Shown: positions 23,401 to 34,933 of the stretch, in pieces | Layout of the letters: each line of letters opens with the position of its first letter | Numbering within the stretch: the stretch's first letter is position 1 | Assembly: GCF_016906535.1 (NCBI RefSeq) | Contig: NC_057370.1 | Span: 1,116,001-1,180,000, forward strand | Source of the DNA: Rhizoctonia solani | Lineage: Eukaryota; Basidiomycota; Agaricomycetes; Cantharellales; Ceratobasidiaceae | DNA length: 64,000 nucleotides | Direction of reading: 5' to 3' | Position numbers and translations under genes: made by a program | The notes under the pieces: model-generated | Database searches by the model: none | What the model saw: the letters and a program-made list of their open reading frames with translations, nothing else | What the model was told of the DNA's origin: nothing

Positions 23401-24007
23401 GTGTATCCGAAGTTGAACGATCCCGATGGGACACGGGCCGATGATTGACCAGCAAATTGGGGGATAGGTGGACGAGAGCGGGCTGAGCGAGAACCATGTC
23501 AGTGTTATTTGTAATAAAAACAAAGTGGAGCTACCTAGGGGACGGAAGCCTTCCTTGATGTTGGCGTTGGACAGAGAGACATTGTGGAGAGACGATTGTT
23601 TTTGGAGAGTTTCGGGCTCAGCTGGGAGTGAGTTGAGCACTGATTCGCGGGCAGCGATGGATGCAGCTTGGTATGCGACATTGAAGGGACGGGTGTCCGA
23701 GTCCGGAATCCCATGACGTCGGCGAAGTTCACTGTGCACATGTAAGCAGTGGTTACAACAAGCAGTCTGAATACCTACAGATTAAATGCCTTTTCGCGGC
23801 GAGTTTTGCGCCAAACATTGAGCCAGTGGCCCAGCCAAAACACGGCTACGGTGGCTGCGGCACCATATAGTACTGTGTGGAGCATGGAGGCTCTGAGGGG
23901 ACCAGTGGCGATGAGACAGGCTCGCTGTGATTACCAGCCAAGGTATCAACAGCATCGTCCCAGTAGTGAGCAAGCGTGGCCTGCGCGCTGGATGGTTCGG
24001 ACTCCAT
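20441..24007 (-). CDS. FG-repeat nucleoporin with N-terminal membrane helix (POM121-like layout)
   Basis: Predicted pore protein of the nuclear envelope. N-terminal MESEPSSAQATLAHYWDD leads, after a 44-nt intron, into a hydrophobic helix MLHTVLYGAAATVAVFWLGH followed by basic WRKTRREKAF (stop-transfer). Next come a Ser-rich region, NLS-like clusters (RSRKRL, KRRQTKSSKHRSK, TKRERKE), a conserved folded piece (GQKWKSNGQEYMVGPNGDRL, KKYFMPADSKHADN, FVEKWLTEEQYVRAKADG) and, in a 571-codon last exon (20441-22156), an FG domain with GFGAPA, FSFGA and SPFGVP repeats. The tail FNVGAPSASP..RVQRAMSKGPQ has the basic end seen in Nup1/Nup153/POM121 proteins. Near 22541-22551 the frame must change by one base between DRLRLVL and VKESRKKYFM, so one base is missing or decay has begun. 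The order TM, NLS, FG matches vertebrate POM121; orthology is not shown. Confidence 0.8.
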
Positions 24008-24258
24008 CGTCCGTCGGCAATTTTTCAGAAAAGAAAATCAACGAAAAACTCCGGTGGGTGTATGGGTAGACTTGTTGTTGGACCAACACGAGCCGATGCG
24101 CTGCCTTTTTAGCAAACGCAATCCGGAGTGTGGTTCACGGGTGGGGACCAGGCAGACGGCCGGTGGTTGTCAGGAGCAAGAGAAAACAAACCGTGATCCG
24201 GGGTCCCTGATCCAACATCAACTCTTTCACACCCCGCCACAACCATCAAATTGCCAAA

Positions 24259-24643
24259 ATGAACAGGCAAGCGCCCTTGTCCCTCTTCAATCCCCCTACT
24301 TATCCTTTTTATGTGTTTTCAGAGGTCCGGTTGTGCTTGTAAGATACATATTTTTCATTTTTCTTCAATAACTTATTTACCGTGCAAATTTAGACTATAG
24401 ATGAGGCCGAGGTGGGTCTAATCAGTTGTTATTTCTCACGGCTCGGCGCTAATACAGTACCAAGTTTCTCCTTGACCAAGTGGTCTGTCCTTTGTATTCA
24501 CTCGTGACTAGAGCCCACTCATCTCACACTAACGTTAGCCCCCTCCTTCGTCCGACGAGGACCCAATGGTCACCAAACTCCGCACCAAACTCAGCGATCT
24601 ATTAGGGGAACTGCGCAAGGGGGCCGAAGGAACACTCCAATAG
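24259..24643 (+). CDS. Small 54-residue protein of unknown function, made of micro-exons
   Basis: Five exons can be joined without a stop: 8 nt (24259-24266), 16 nt (24323-24338), 18 nt (24394-24411), 18 nt (24465-24482) and 105 nt (24539-24643). The product starts MNRGPVVLTIDEAEFLLDQ and continues PPPSSDEDPMVTKLRTKLSD to LLGELRKGAEGTLQ: acidic N-terminal half, then a predicted amphipathic helix. The first intron begins GC (GCAAGC); other introns have GT donors. The 252-bp gap to the nucleoporin start makes a divergent promoter. The regular frame through four junctions and the helix-like last exon suggest a real gene, but I do not recognise the family, and each tiny exon is weak evidence alone. 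Confidence 0.5.
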
Positions 24644-25479
24644 AACTATTGTCATTTATAGACCCCGGGTATCCCAACTTACATATATAGATGAAATGCA
24701 TGTAGATTTGTTGCTATTATAACTTGGTAGAATCTTGCCGCCGTCCTTTGCGCATAGTGAGTTAATCTACGTGCTGCGGAGCGAGTTTATTACATCACAT
24801 ACGCATGGTTTCGCAACCGGATTACAACGATGTTTTCACGATAACGTGCTCCGTTTTGTTCAGTAGTACTCCACCTGGCATGCCCGCCAGCCCCGAGGCG
24901 ACCGTTCGGCCTGCAAGGCCGCTGAGCCGTGTCAACGTTAATGAGGTGTAAATGACTTGCCTCATTGACAAGCCGGAAGCGTATTGTGGCTGCGCACAGA
25001 CAATATCAGCCAGGTTGACTGAATACTCCGTAGCTGCCAAGTCTTACTCTATCACTGAGGTTACTTGCTATCCTAAAGTCCACGCCTGTCTTTATAGTTA
25101 CCTTACTGGGAACTAATTTGGATATCATGCAGGGCCCCATTCAACTGGTTCCAGACTCAAGCAATACAGTCATTGAAGGAGAAATCTTGGTGTTCATCAC
25201 TTGTAATTACGCCCTTGGCTTGCATCCAGTTACAGGGATTCCACCAGTTTTATCATCGACTCGATATAACAATACCCATGACGTCAAAATGACCCAGCTC
25301 TTCCTTCATTCGAATGTCATATCAACACACAGTTGCGATTAAAGACGTCAAGGGTACATTGAATCGCAAACTAATCATTATAATACATCAAGAAAATACA
25401 CAATTGTCGTTCGTTTGAGAGTCATAACAACACCTCCTCGTTCTTGTTTATTCTCTTCGATATTTTGAATGCATATAAT
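24644..25479. other. Intergenic region between the small gene and the ISH1-like gene
   Basis: Two convergent 3' ends meet here. Open stretches of 72-74 codons on either strand have no recognisable features. Nothing else seen. Confidence 0.5.
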
Positions 25480-27338
25480 TTAGAGCTCGGCCTTGGCGCT
25501 GGCGGTCTTCTTTCCGGCTTCGGCGGACAAACTCTGAGCGGCAAAGTGTGCTTGGTCGGCCTTTTCGTTGGCGTATTGCCCGGCCTCGCTAGCCTTTAAG
25601 AACGATTAGTAACTTTTGTGGGTGTAATAAGGACAACGGCCTACCTTGCGCTGAGCAGCTTGCTTGTGTCCACCAAGTATGTTCAAGACGGCGGCCAACT
25701 TTGCCTCGGTCCAGTTGACTCCGTCGTTGACAGTGTTCTTGATGCCACTCAGGAAGTTTTCAACAGCATTGGTGGTTTGCACCCAGCGGATACGAGTCTC
25801 GTGCTGAAAAAAAAAACCCTCTCAGTCAAAACGTCGAACTACCTTGCGCTTGGTTGATGCTCACAAGAAGTCCGGGGCGTGTGGCCGGAATCTGAGATTC
25901 GTCGACACCATGGGCACGGAGGTAAGCACGGAGGCGAGCATCGGGCCATGTCAAGTAATCGGCAGTCTTGTGGTGTGCATCGCTGTACTTGCGGTTCATG
26001 AGATCGACCAGTTCGTCGCGCTTGGCCTGAGCGTCAGAGCGCATGTATCCATTGTCAATTAGCCATTGACGTAGTTCCGATTCGGTCCAGCCGTCCCAGG
26101 CGGTGCCCTTGGCGGAGAGGTAGTTGTCCCGGACGAGTTTCTGGAGCTTCTCTCGCTTGATTTTAGCATCCGACTTGATGATGTTGTGTTGAACCTAGAT
26201 AGTAGTGTTAATTTGGGAGTGACAACATGGGGTTGGGTGATACACACCAGCCAGTCACGGAGTTGGTTGTCGGACCAGGTGCTGTAGACAGTGTCGGTAG
26301 TACCATAGTAGTATCGCTGGAGCTGCTCGATGAGCTTGTCGCGGTTCTTTTCATAGTCGGACTTGATGATGCCATGATCGACGAGCCATTGGTGCTGAAA
26401 CCCAAAATCAAGTTCTACACTCGTGGCTCAACACACTAAACCTTACCATGTAAGAAGTACTCCAAGCACTGTAGACAGGGTTTGCAGCGGCAGCGTACGC
26501 AGTGCGCATCTGAGCCAAGAGTTGTTCACGAGTGAGCTGAGCTTGGGTCTTCACAACACCTTGTTTCTCGAGATAAGCGCGGAGGCTAAGGAAAGGCGGG
26601 TCAATGATGGAAAGTCATGTTCAAACACTCAAACCTACTCGCTATCGGACCAAGTCGAGTAAATGTAGTCCTTGGAGTCTTCGAGAGCCTTGGCAGCACG
26701 AGCAGAGCCAGAGGCAGCAGCGGCGCTTGCACTCTGGGATGCGGAAGAAGCGGACTTGGATGCTTGGTAGCCATAGTCGCCATAGACAGCGGTAGAAGCG
26801 GTCGCTGAAGCGGCGGCCGAGAGAGAAGACACGGCCGAAGCGTAGGAGCGATAATATTGCTTGGCGCTGACGATGAGCTTCTCCTTGGGGCCCGAAGGAG
26901 CGACAACACCGTGATCAACCAAGAACGAGCGCAACTGACTCTCATCCCAACTGCATGACGCGTTAATAACGTGAGTTTTTGCATGTACATCATGACGTAC
27001 GTGTCAAAAGCCGACTCCTTAAGGTCGGCGAGGGTCTTGGACGCCTGGTTGACGCGTGCCTCTGTCCAAGATTGGGCTGAATTCCAGTTATCCTGGACAA
27101 GATCCTTCAGCTGTTTCTGCGTTGCACCTTGGGGAGCCTGGATGTTGTGGTCCTTGAGCCATTGCTCAAGCTGAGCCTGGTTCCACTTGGCATATTCATA
27201 TGGAGTTTCGGGCTCTGTGCATACCACATGAGACGCGCGCTGTTTCAGTTTGTACCAAAGAGACTTACCAGATGAAAACCACGAAGCAGAGGCAGTAGTC
27301 GCAAGTAGCGTAACAGCGAGGACGGACGAGACCTTCAT
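25480..27338 (-). CDS. ISH1/MSC1-type stress-response protein of the nuclear envelope/ER
   Basis: Signal peptide MKVSSVLAVTLLATTASA, then repeated Ish1 modules of about 50-60 residues with the pattern W-x-x-x-x-L-x-x-(F/W)-L-x-x-(H/N)-(G/N): WNQAQLEQWLKDHN, LRSFLVDHGVV, LRAYLEKQGVV-like, WLVDHGIIKSDYEKNRDKL, QLRDWLVQHNIIKSDAKIKREK, ELRQWLIDNGYMRSDAQAKRDE, LRAYLRAHGVDESQ. A long Ala/Ser stretch (about residues 150-190) separates early modules. The tail NWTEAKLAAVLNILGGHK then an Ala/Glu-rich, LEA-like end KKTASAKAEL. In fission yeast Ish1 is a stress-induced nuclear-envelope protein. Introns tend to fall between modules, suggesting growth by exon duplication. Upstream TGACGTC and TGACGC sites fit ATF/CREB control. 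Confidence 0.88.
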
Positions 27339-27416
27339 TGTGGGTGGTTGTAAGTGACAGAATACCAACAACCAACTGTGGCTTTTTGTATCTGGGTCTG
27401 GCGCAATCTGCTAGTG

Positions 27417-27449
27417 TGACGCTCGTTCAATGCGTCATGAAGTGACGTC
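27417..27449. promoter_or_regulatory. Cluster of ATF/CREB-like half sites in the ISH1/ACAD divergent promoter
   Basis: TGACGC at 27417-27422, TGCGTCA at 27431-27437 (reverse of TGACGCA) and TGACGTC at 27443-27449, within 33 bp, 80-110 bp upstream of the ISH1-like start. Core match is seen; factor binding is inferred. Confidence 0.4.
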
Positions 27450-27634
27450 GCCGAGGCAATCACATGCGATTATCAATCACTCGGGGCCCTTCCCTGAATT
27501 GACAGTCTCTTGCATAATCATATACTTATGTAACCGGAGCTTTATGCTATCACCTGACGGCGGTTATCACATGCTCCCGATGGGCCGGCTTTAGCACACT
27601 TGGTTTTCGACCACCATCCACTTTTTTGTCTACG

Positions 27635-29328
27635 ATGCTCCGTACTCTTAGGTTCTCTCTCCCCGCAACCCGCACATTTGCTGCTGCTCAGACCTCTGCG
27701 GCGAGGTGGGTGCCCCTTATGATCTGGACCCGTTCGGTACTAACCTGTTCCCTAGATGCTTCTCAGCATCTTCAGTAACACGATCGGAACTGTCCTCGCT
27801 CAATAAATTTACCGAAGAGGAGGAGATGCTGCGAGATGTCGGTATGTAGGCCTATTTTGACGCGTATTCAAAACTAATTGTACTGTAGTCAGCAGGTTTG
27901 CGCGCGAGGTAGTTGCTCCGAAGGTCCGAGAGATGGACGAGGCAGAAAAGATGGACCCATCTATCGTCAAAGGCCTGTTCGAAAACGGAGTACGCATGGC
28001 TCCAATACAAATGAGATGGACTGCACTGACCACACGTTGCAACAGCTCATGGGCATTGAAACCGATCCAGACCACGGAGGATCAGGGAGCTCATTCACTT
28101 CCGCGATCATCGCTATCGAAGAACTGGCCAAGATCGACCCTAGTGTATCGGTCTTGTGTGACGTCCACAATACGCTTGTCAACACTATCTTCCGTACCTA
28201 TGCCACCAAGGAGCAACAGAGCAAATACCTTCCCCAACTTGCCGAGAAGAAGGTACGTTCCTAATGACATTGGAGCATTGTTTCCCACAAACTAACTTAA
28301 TTTCACTCGCTTTGTTTCTATTTCACGCTATTTTTCGTAACCGGCTACCAGGTTGGCTCTTTCTGTCTTTCCGAGCCCGCCTCTGGATCCGATGCATTTG
28401 CTTTGCAAACTCGCGCTGTGCCCTCCGATGACGGTTCTTATTACACACTCACCGGTTCCAAAATGTGGATTACCAACGCCGCCGAGGCGGAAATCTTCCT
28501 TGTTTTTGCGACAGTCGACCCCTCCAAAGGTTACAAAGGCATCACCTGCTTCGTAGTGCCCAAAGAGCTCGGCGTCGAAATCGCGAAAAAGGAACAAAAG
28601 CTTGGAATCCGGGCCAGCTCTACATGCGTCCTCAACTTTGATGGTATCAAAGTTCCTGCCGAAAATCTTATTGGTGGACCCGACCAAATCGGAAAGGGCT
28701 ACAAGGTTTGCGCATATAGCCTTCAAATTGGAGTAAAATCAGCCTGACTTCTGTTATGGTAGATTGCGATCGAGATTCTCAACGAGGGCCGTATCGGTAT
28801 TGCCGCACAGATGCTTGGGCTCGCCCAAGGTGCATTTGATGCAACCGTACCATACACCTATCAGCGTAAGCAAGGAGGTCAAGCAATTGGCACATATCAG
28901 GCAATGGCCCACTCCATGGCGGGCATTGCTACCAAGATCGAAGCCGCAAGGCTTTTGACATACAATGCCGCCAGACTGTGAGTCACTGGTCAGTTTTGGA
29001 CACAATGTGTATGCTAACGGTTCAGCAGTAAGGAGGAGGGTGCAAACTTCACCAAGGAGGCGGCTATGGCCAAATACTACGCTTCAGTTGTAGCCCAGGA
29101 GGCCTCTGGTAGCGCGATCGAGTGGGCTGGCGGTGTTGGGTTTACCCGCGAGACTGGTATCGAAAAGTTCTGGCGAGACTCGAAGATTGTAAGCCGCTTC
29201 AGCATAGGCTCTTATTTTGTGCTAACTTCGTGGTCTAGGGTGCTATTTACGAAGGAACGAGCAACATTCAACTCAATACGATCGCCAAGTTCATCCAAAG
29301 CAATACTCTTAGTTATATATTTAGATGA
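27635..29328 (+). CDS. Short/branched-chain acyl-CoA dehydrogenase, mitochondrial
   Basis: FAD enzyme of fatty acid or branched-chain amino acid breakdown. Start [15 protein letters not shown] is a basic, Ser/Ala-rich mitochondrial presequence. Then [20 protein letters not shown], the N-terminal helices ([19 protein letters not shown]), the beta-domain FAD signatures [13 protein letters not shown] and [48 protein letters not shown] and the C-terminal [38 protein letters not shown]. The E in IYEGTSNIQ is the catalytic base position of the SCAD/SBCAD branch. Closest by eye to ACADSB. Ends SNTLSYIFR with TGA at 29326. Divergent from the ISH1-like gene across 296 bp. Confidence 0.93.
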
Positions 29329-29546
29329 TTAGTGAACAGTTTTTAATGCGCCTTACAATTGGAGAGTTTGATTCAATAGTCGTTTGTTGGTTTGTGCATG
29401 CAATCACGAAAAAGCATGAGCCAAGCATCCGATTCAAAAGACCATGGGTTTGCAAGAAGAGCATTTTTATTGCAAATTCATTTCCTTATCTGTATACAGT
29501 GTGTTGATAGGCGAGCACTTGGGACAGTAGCCACCTACAGTTCCGC

Positions 29547-32041
29547 CTAAATCTGTGCGATGGCATGTCCATCTCCGCGCTGGTCCGATCCAGCCGCCCA
29601 CACCAATTCCTTCACGGACAGTTTTTGGATGACCTGTCCACGTCCCATCATTGCACGAGAAAATCCGGAAAGTCGATGTGCATCGTGACCCATTTCTGCC
29701 ATGCAAGAACCGGTGAGTAGTTGTTGTCCACACCATATATGCGCCATGAAATATAATTTCGTTACCTACCTTTGAGCTTTTCGACAGTCTCCACTGGAAT
29801 TCCATCTTCGAAGTAGACCTCACTATTAATGTCCCCAGCATTGGTCGCGTTAGCGACACTGGCATCTGGACTACCAGCCGAAATGCAGAATCGAGGCGCG
29901 TCAAGTGCAGCTTGGGGTGTAAACCCACGAAGAATATTGAGGAGCACTTGGATATGTCCTTGAGGCTATCAAATAAGGTGTATAGTTGTACAGGGAACCA
30001 TAAAATCATTGATAGCGGCCACTAACCTGCATGAAGCCACCCATCACGCCATAAACCAAGAATAGTTCGTCTCCACGGGTTGCTAAGGCCGGAACTAAAT
30101 AAAATCAAAGGTTTATTACTAGGCTAATTGTAATCATTGTGTGCTACTCACTAATGGTGTGGTAAGGTCGCTTGCCCCCTGCAAGTTGGTTCGGGTGCCC
30201 TTCTTCAAGAACAAAACCGGATCCCCGGTTTTGTAAAGTGAATCCACAACCCTTGGGAATGGCTTCCAGTATCGTATCGGGTAAGAGAGGGCCACGAACG
30301 TTGCATGTATTCTTACCTCCGGTGCCAAAGCCAGCATAGTTCGATTGGATATAACTACATCCATTGCCCCATTGGTCAGTAACCGAGAAATATACAGTGT
30401 CTGTCGAGGCAGTGGGGTTTCCCTGAATCACCGGGTTAGCTTCGGATAGCGTTTGAGAGTAATAAATCTGTTCTATACATGATAAACATCCGGGATTGAT
30501 GCATTTGCGTTGAACTTCTCTGCACGCCTTTTAAGGTACTCCTACATCATAAACGAGATTAAGTTATATCAATTATGTAGGCGGTGTCCTCCCATAGTAC
30601 TCACCTTGCTGAGCATTTCCTCCACAGGAACTTTGGTCACCTTGGGGTCAGACACGTAAAACTGGGTGTCAGCGAAAGCGAGACTTGATAAACATTAGCA
30701 TCTGCTACGAACTCGCGCGATTCCTAGTGTCTTACCGTAGAGCTTCAATCAGAGCGTGAAGATATTCCACGGAATTATGGTCCATTTCCAGAAGCGGTTT
30801 TATTTTTCCAGTTTCCTCTGCGGCCTCTAAAATTCCAAGCGCCATCAGCGCAGTGAGTCCTTGACCATTTGGTGGGCACTATAAATAAAGCCAGATAAAT
30901 ACGCTAGGGGGAGTCTCAAGGGGCAAATATTAATACGTACCTCCCACAAAGTCACTTCTCCGGCGTAAGTGTATTTGATGGGCTCCACAAACTCGGTGTT
31001 GTGTTCCGCCAAATCGCTCAGTTCCATAACACCCCCTTTGCTCTTTATCAACTCCACGATAGCCTCGGCGATGCGACCAGTATAAAACCCTCTCTTTCCC
31101 TCGCTTACGAGAGTTCTAAACGTCTGTGCGAGATCTGGTAGCCGCATAACTTCGCCAGGTAGGGGAGCACGGCCGTTGATGAGCATACTGTCGGCAGATG
31201 GTGACGCAGACTTAATCAAACCCTCGGAGCGTTTCCACTATAATATGTGCAAAAATTCAGCCAAGCCAGTTGTGTCGAATGTCATACTTACACCATTGGC
31301 AGTAAGCTCGGATATAGGGACACTATAAGAATACAGCTTGATCAATTCTCGCAAGTTCTTCCGGTGACTAATAAACATACCCCTCTTCTGCTAGACGAAT
31401 AGCAGGTGTCATGACCTCTTCAAACGAGACTTTCCCACTACCAAACCTAGCCACAGTGTCAACCCATGCAGCCGCAGCGCCTGGGACTGTCACAGAGTTT
31501 AGGTCCCTCTCGGTCAGTTGCCTGCCTATAGCACCATTTTTTCGTGCGACGTTAATATTGAGGGCCTTTGGAGAGCGACCAGACCCATTCAGAGCTTGGA
31601 CAGTTTTCTTTGAAGCATCGTAGAACAAGCAAAAGGCGTCGCTGAAATATCATCAGTAAAGATAAAGGCTCATTAGAGAGTGCCACTAACCCGCCAATTC
31701 CACACGATGTTGGCTCAGTAGCCTACCAAATGGTCAATACTCAAGATTTTCATGGGAATAGCTTGATAGTCACATTCAAGGCAGCTGAGACCGCCACAGC
31801 AGCATCAGCTAATGAAAGGAAATTGAGCTAGTTGTTAAGTGGTGGACACGATTGAAGACTTGATCGACGTACCTGCATTTCCACCCTTCCTTAGTATTTC
31901 CAGTCCAGCTTCAGCAGCCAGAGGTTGGGTACATGAAACAACACCTTTTCTCCCATACACAACTGACCTTCGACTTGGGAACTGTTGGAAGGCAAAGGTA
32001 GGATTTTCAACTTTGCCCCAATCAATTTTAACTGCAGACAT
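29547..32041 (-). CDS. Gamma-glutamyltransferase family protein, YwrD-like branch
   Basis: Ntn hydrolase that should self-cleave into two subunits and transfer gamma-glutamyl groups. Start [15 protein letters not shown] at 32041 (an in-frame ATG at 32173 would add 44 residues). No signal peptide, so probably cytosolic, unlike secreted GGTs. Motifs: [31 protein letters not shown]-like region, [40 protein letters not shown], then the autoprocessing/nucleophile Thr in [68 protein letters not shown] and [10 protein letters not shown]. The FSVTD and [12 protein letters not shown] signatures are those of the bacterial YwrD type. The 54-nt intron at 30263-30316 has no stop and is easily mistaken for coding. 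Confidence 0.93.
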
Positions 32042-32282
32042 GGCTGGCTTGTGGTTTACGGGAAACAGACGGTTGATGCTGACTCGAGCTCCATCACACT
32101 GGTTATATGCTTCGGGAGCCGTTGCACATGACTGAATGGTGAGTCCCGAATGAAGCCGATAATACCGGCCCATTAGTCAGACAGTTACAGGTTACCAGTA
32201 TGATGAGTCCCGAGATCCCTTGGCGTGTAGTCGAGAATTCAGTGACATTTTGCTAATAAACACCACATTGATCAAACATTAC

Positions 32283-34707
32283 TCAAGAATACAACTCTCC
32301 GATCAGGACAACCTTCGCTATTTGACCCTTTTCTAGGACCTTTGGACCATCCTCAACTAGAGCTGGCAATGCGACAAGCCCGTTCGCGCCTGCGAGAGAT
32401 GCAACACGACTTGATCTTTGGCCGCCGGTTGAGAATGCTTTCAAACCGGATGCCGTGACCCGTACGTGTACACGGTGAAATTCAGGCCGAGGATCTAACG
32501 GCAATGATTCGGTTAGCTATATATTGTATCAGCTACCTGATGCACCACGGTCACGTTCATGGACACACCTCGACTGGAACGCGGGGAAGCTCTGCGGCTT
32601 CTGGGGCCCATCCCCCAAGCCGTCTCAGGGCAGGAAGAACGAAAAGGTAAAACGTAACGAGCGCAGATGCGGGGTTCCCAGGAAGGCCAAATACCAGTTT
32701 ATCTCGCCCACCATTAGTAGCCGGGACACTAGCAAAAGTAGTTGGCTTTCCTGGTTTCATAGCCACTCGACCAAAATGAATAACTCCTTTAAGGTTGCGC
32801 TCCAGTAAAGGCTTGAGTAAGTCGGATGCACCCATGCTTGTCCCTCCTGTAGTTACGAGTATATCTGCACGAGATATTCCATCAGACAGAGCACTAATAT
32901 GGGCATCAATACTGTAGACCATCAGTCTGAGGTGTTAAGTCAAGGTCAGAGAAAGTAACATACTTATCATGGGCAATGCCCATATCAATTACTTCGTATC
33001 CCAGTCCCTCGAGAGCCGCTTTGAGGCTTGGACGGTTTGTGTCTACTACACCACTCCATCCCTCGCTTGTTTCTATCTGAGATGATTGCTCTTGCAGATC
33101 TACTAGCTCGTTCCCGGTACTCAGCAAAGCGACCACGGGCTTCCGGTATACTTGAACCTGTCGATCGATAGTTGGAATTAGTAACGCATATACCAGCGTG
33201 ACGAACTTACTTGTTTTCTCCCAACAAATGCCAGTGCTCCAACTTCCCCACCAAGCCCGCTAACAACGTCGCCTGCAGCCAATACTCTGTCGCCGATACG
33301 TACGTCAGACCCGGATTTGCGCACGTTTTCACCAACATCAACTTCCGCTAGTAATTCGACCGTTTTTTCTTCCCCTTCTTGCCCTTCTTCAGCAGAGAAC
33401 TGTGAACCAACCCGTGTATCTTCAACCATAATCACGGCATTGGTTCCTGAAGGAAGAGGGGCACCTGTGTTGATACGATAAACGGAGCCAGTCGGAACCT
33501 CCGATCCGAGTTTAAGGGTTGCCGGTGTAAGGACTTTGAAGACACCTTTCTTGTATGGTACTGGTCACAAGAAATAGAATTTATTGATTTTACACGCTAA
33601 TATTATACCACTCACCTTTTACAGCATAGCCGTCAACGTTTGTGGTGGGACTCGCAGGAAGTTCATGAGGAGCCATAACGTCTTCAGAGAGAACGTGCCC
33701 AGCAAGGCGAGAATTCACCTCCAACCCTACGGATTCTAAAGGTTCGGACACCTGGAGAACTAATTTTATTGCTTCATCCATGGAAATCAGGGGATAGGGC
33801 GAAACTCTGTTTCTTTGAGAGACTAGTAATACTAAGTGCATGGATTTATTTTATATTACGCACGCGTACCAGGTAAGTCAGGATCATGGGACAATGTCCT
33901 GGGGACAGGAATTTGATGCCCATGTTTGTGGTGCTCATGATGATGATGGTGGTGGTGATGGTGACCGTGCGGGTGTAGGTGCGTGCCAGGTGAGGTCCCA
34001 GCGGTTCCAGATGTTCTTTCCGGTACGCCTAGTTTTGTATGCACCTGTCCGCTCTCTTTCCCCCCTGTCAGGAGATCTAGTGCGTGCGATACTACCCCAC
34101 CCTGCAGCAGGGCGGAGAGATTTTCTTTGACAGCTTTAGGACTCCCAGGCAGCGTTGTGATGAGGGTATTCCTAATCGAACCAGCAACTGGGCGCGAGAG
34201 AGCCGCCAGGGGTGTGTGCTTAAGGGACTCGCTCATTATCAGGTGGATAAGTCCAGGCGCCGGTCTTTCTATAAGAGGAGCTATGGCCTGTGCAGACATG
34301 TTGGCCTTCACCTAGGAATCCATGTATTCTACCTACTTCCGGAGTTAGATCCCTATGATTATATTAAATAGACAGCCAAATGGGTACCAAAGCAGCACTT
34401 GTACCTAGGACCGAATCCTGTCCCTCCTGTAGTGATAACCCAGTCATAGAGTGAGCCTATTGTCCAGCCTTTGACTACGCTCTGTATAACCGCTATATTG
34501 TCGGGTACAATAACGAGGGTATCGGCTGAGAACTGACAGCCAGAGTTGTAATCCATGAGGAAGTCTTTAATGATTGGACCCGATATATCCTGCTGTGAGT
34601 CTTTAGATGCGGTGTCACTGACTAGATTAAAGATAGGTAAGAGGGCGGCACATTAAGAGCTTCCACTATAGCACACCTGTTAATATTGCTACTTTATATG
34701 TACTCAT
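32283..34707 (-). CDS. Molybdenum cofactor synthesis fusion protein, MogA-MoeA order (gephyrin/CNX1-type)
   Basis: Adenylates molybdopterin and inserts molybdate. Start MSTYKVAILTVSDTASKDSQ, the MogA (G) domain, continues DWVITTGGTGFGPR, a 16-nt micro-exon (34337-34352) coding DLTPE, AIAPLIERPAPGLIHL, TPLAALSRPVAGS, TLPGSPKAVKENL. A linker contains a histidine cluster (GHHHHHHHHHEHHKHGH, near 33925-33965). The MoeA (E) domain follows: SPYPLISMDEAIKLVL, PASPTTNVDGYAVK, RINTGAPLPSGTNAVIMVED, GENVRKSGSDVRIGDRVL, VVALLSTGNELVD, DTNRPSLKAAL, ADILVTTGGTSMG, GRVAMKPGKPT, KLVFGLPGNPASALVTF and the C-terminal barrel ending VVLIGELYS. Both active-site sets (TTGGTGFGPRD.TPE and TTGGTSMG, GLPGNP) are complete. 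Order G-then-E as in gephyrin. Moco serves nitrate reductase and sulfite oxidase. Confidence 0.94.
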
Positions 34708-34933
34708 TTTCAAGTAAAGATTGTTGTCGATCTCGACTGTGGAAGTTCCGTTGTATTGTAAACAAGGTACTCAGTTTCGAACTATGCTGGTCCCGTTCTT
34801 CGAGTTGTGTCCGTCCAGAAGACAAGAGCAATCAATCACCGATTATCACTTCATGCTTGTCTGATCGATTCCCTTGCTGAGCACAGGTCACATGACTCAA
34901 AATTTGGTCGGTGCTCCTTCTTTCCACTTTACA

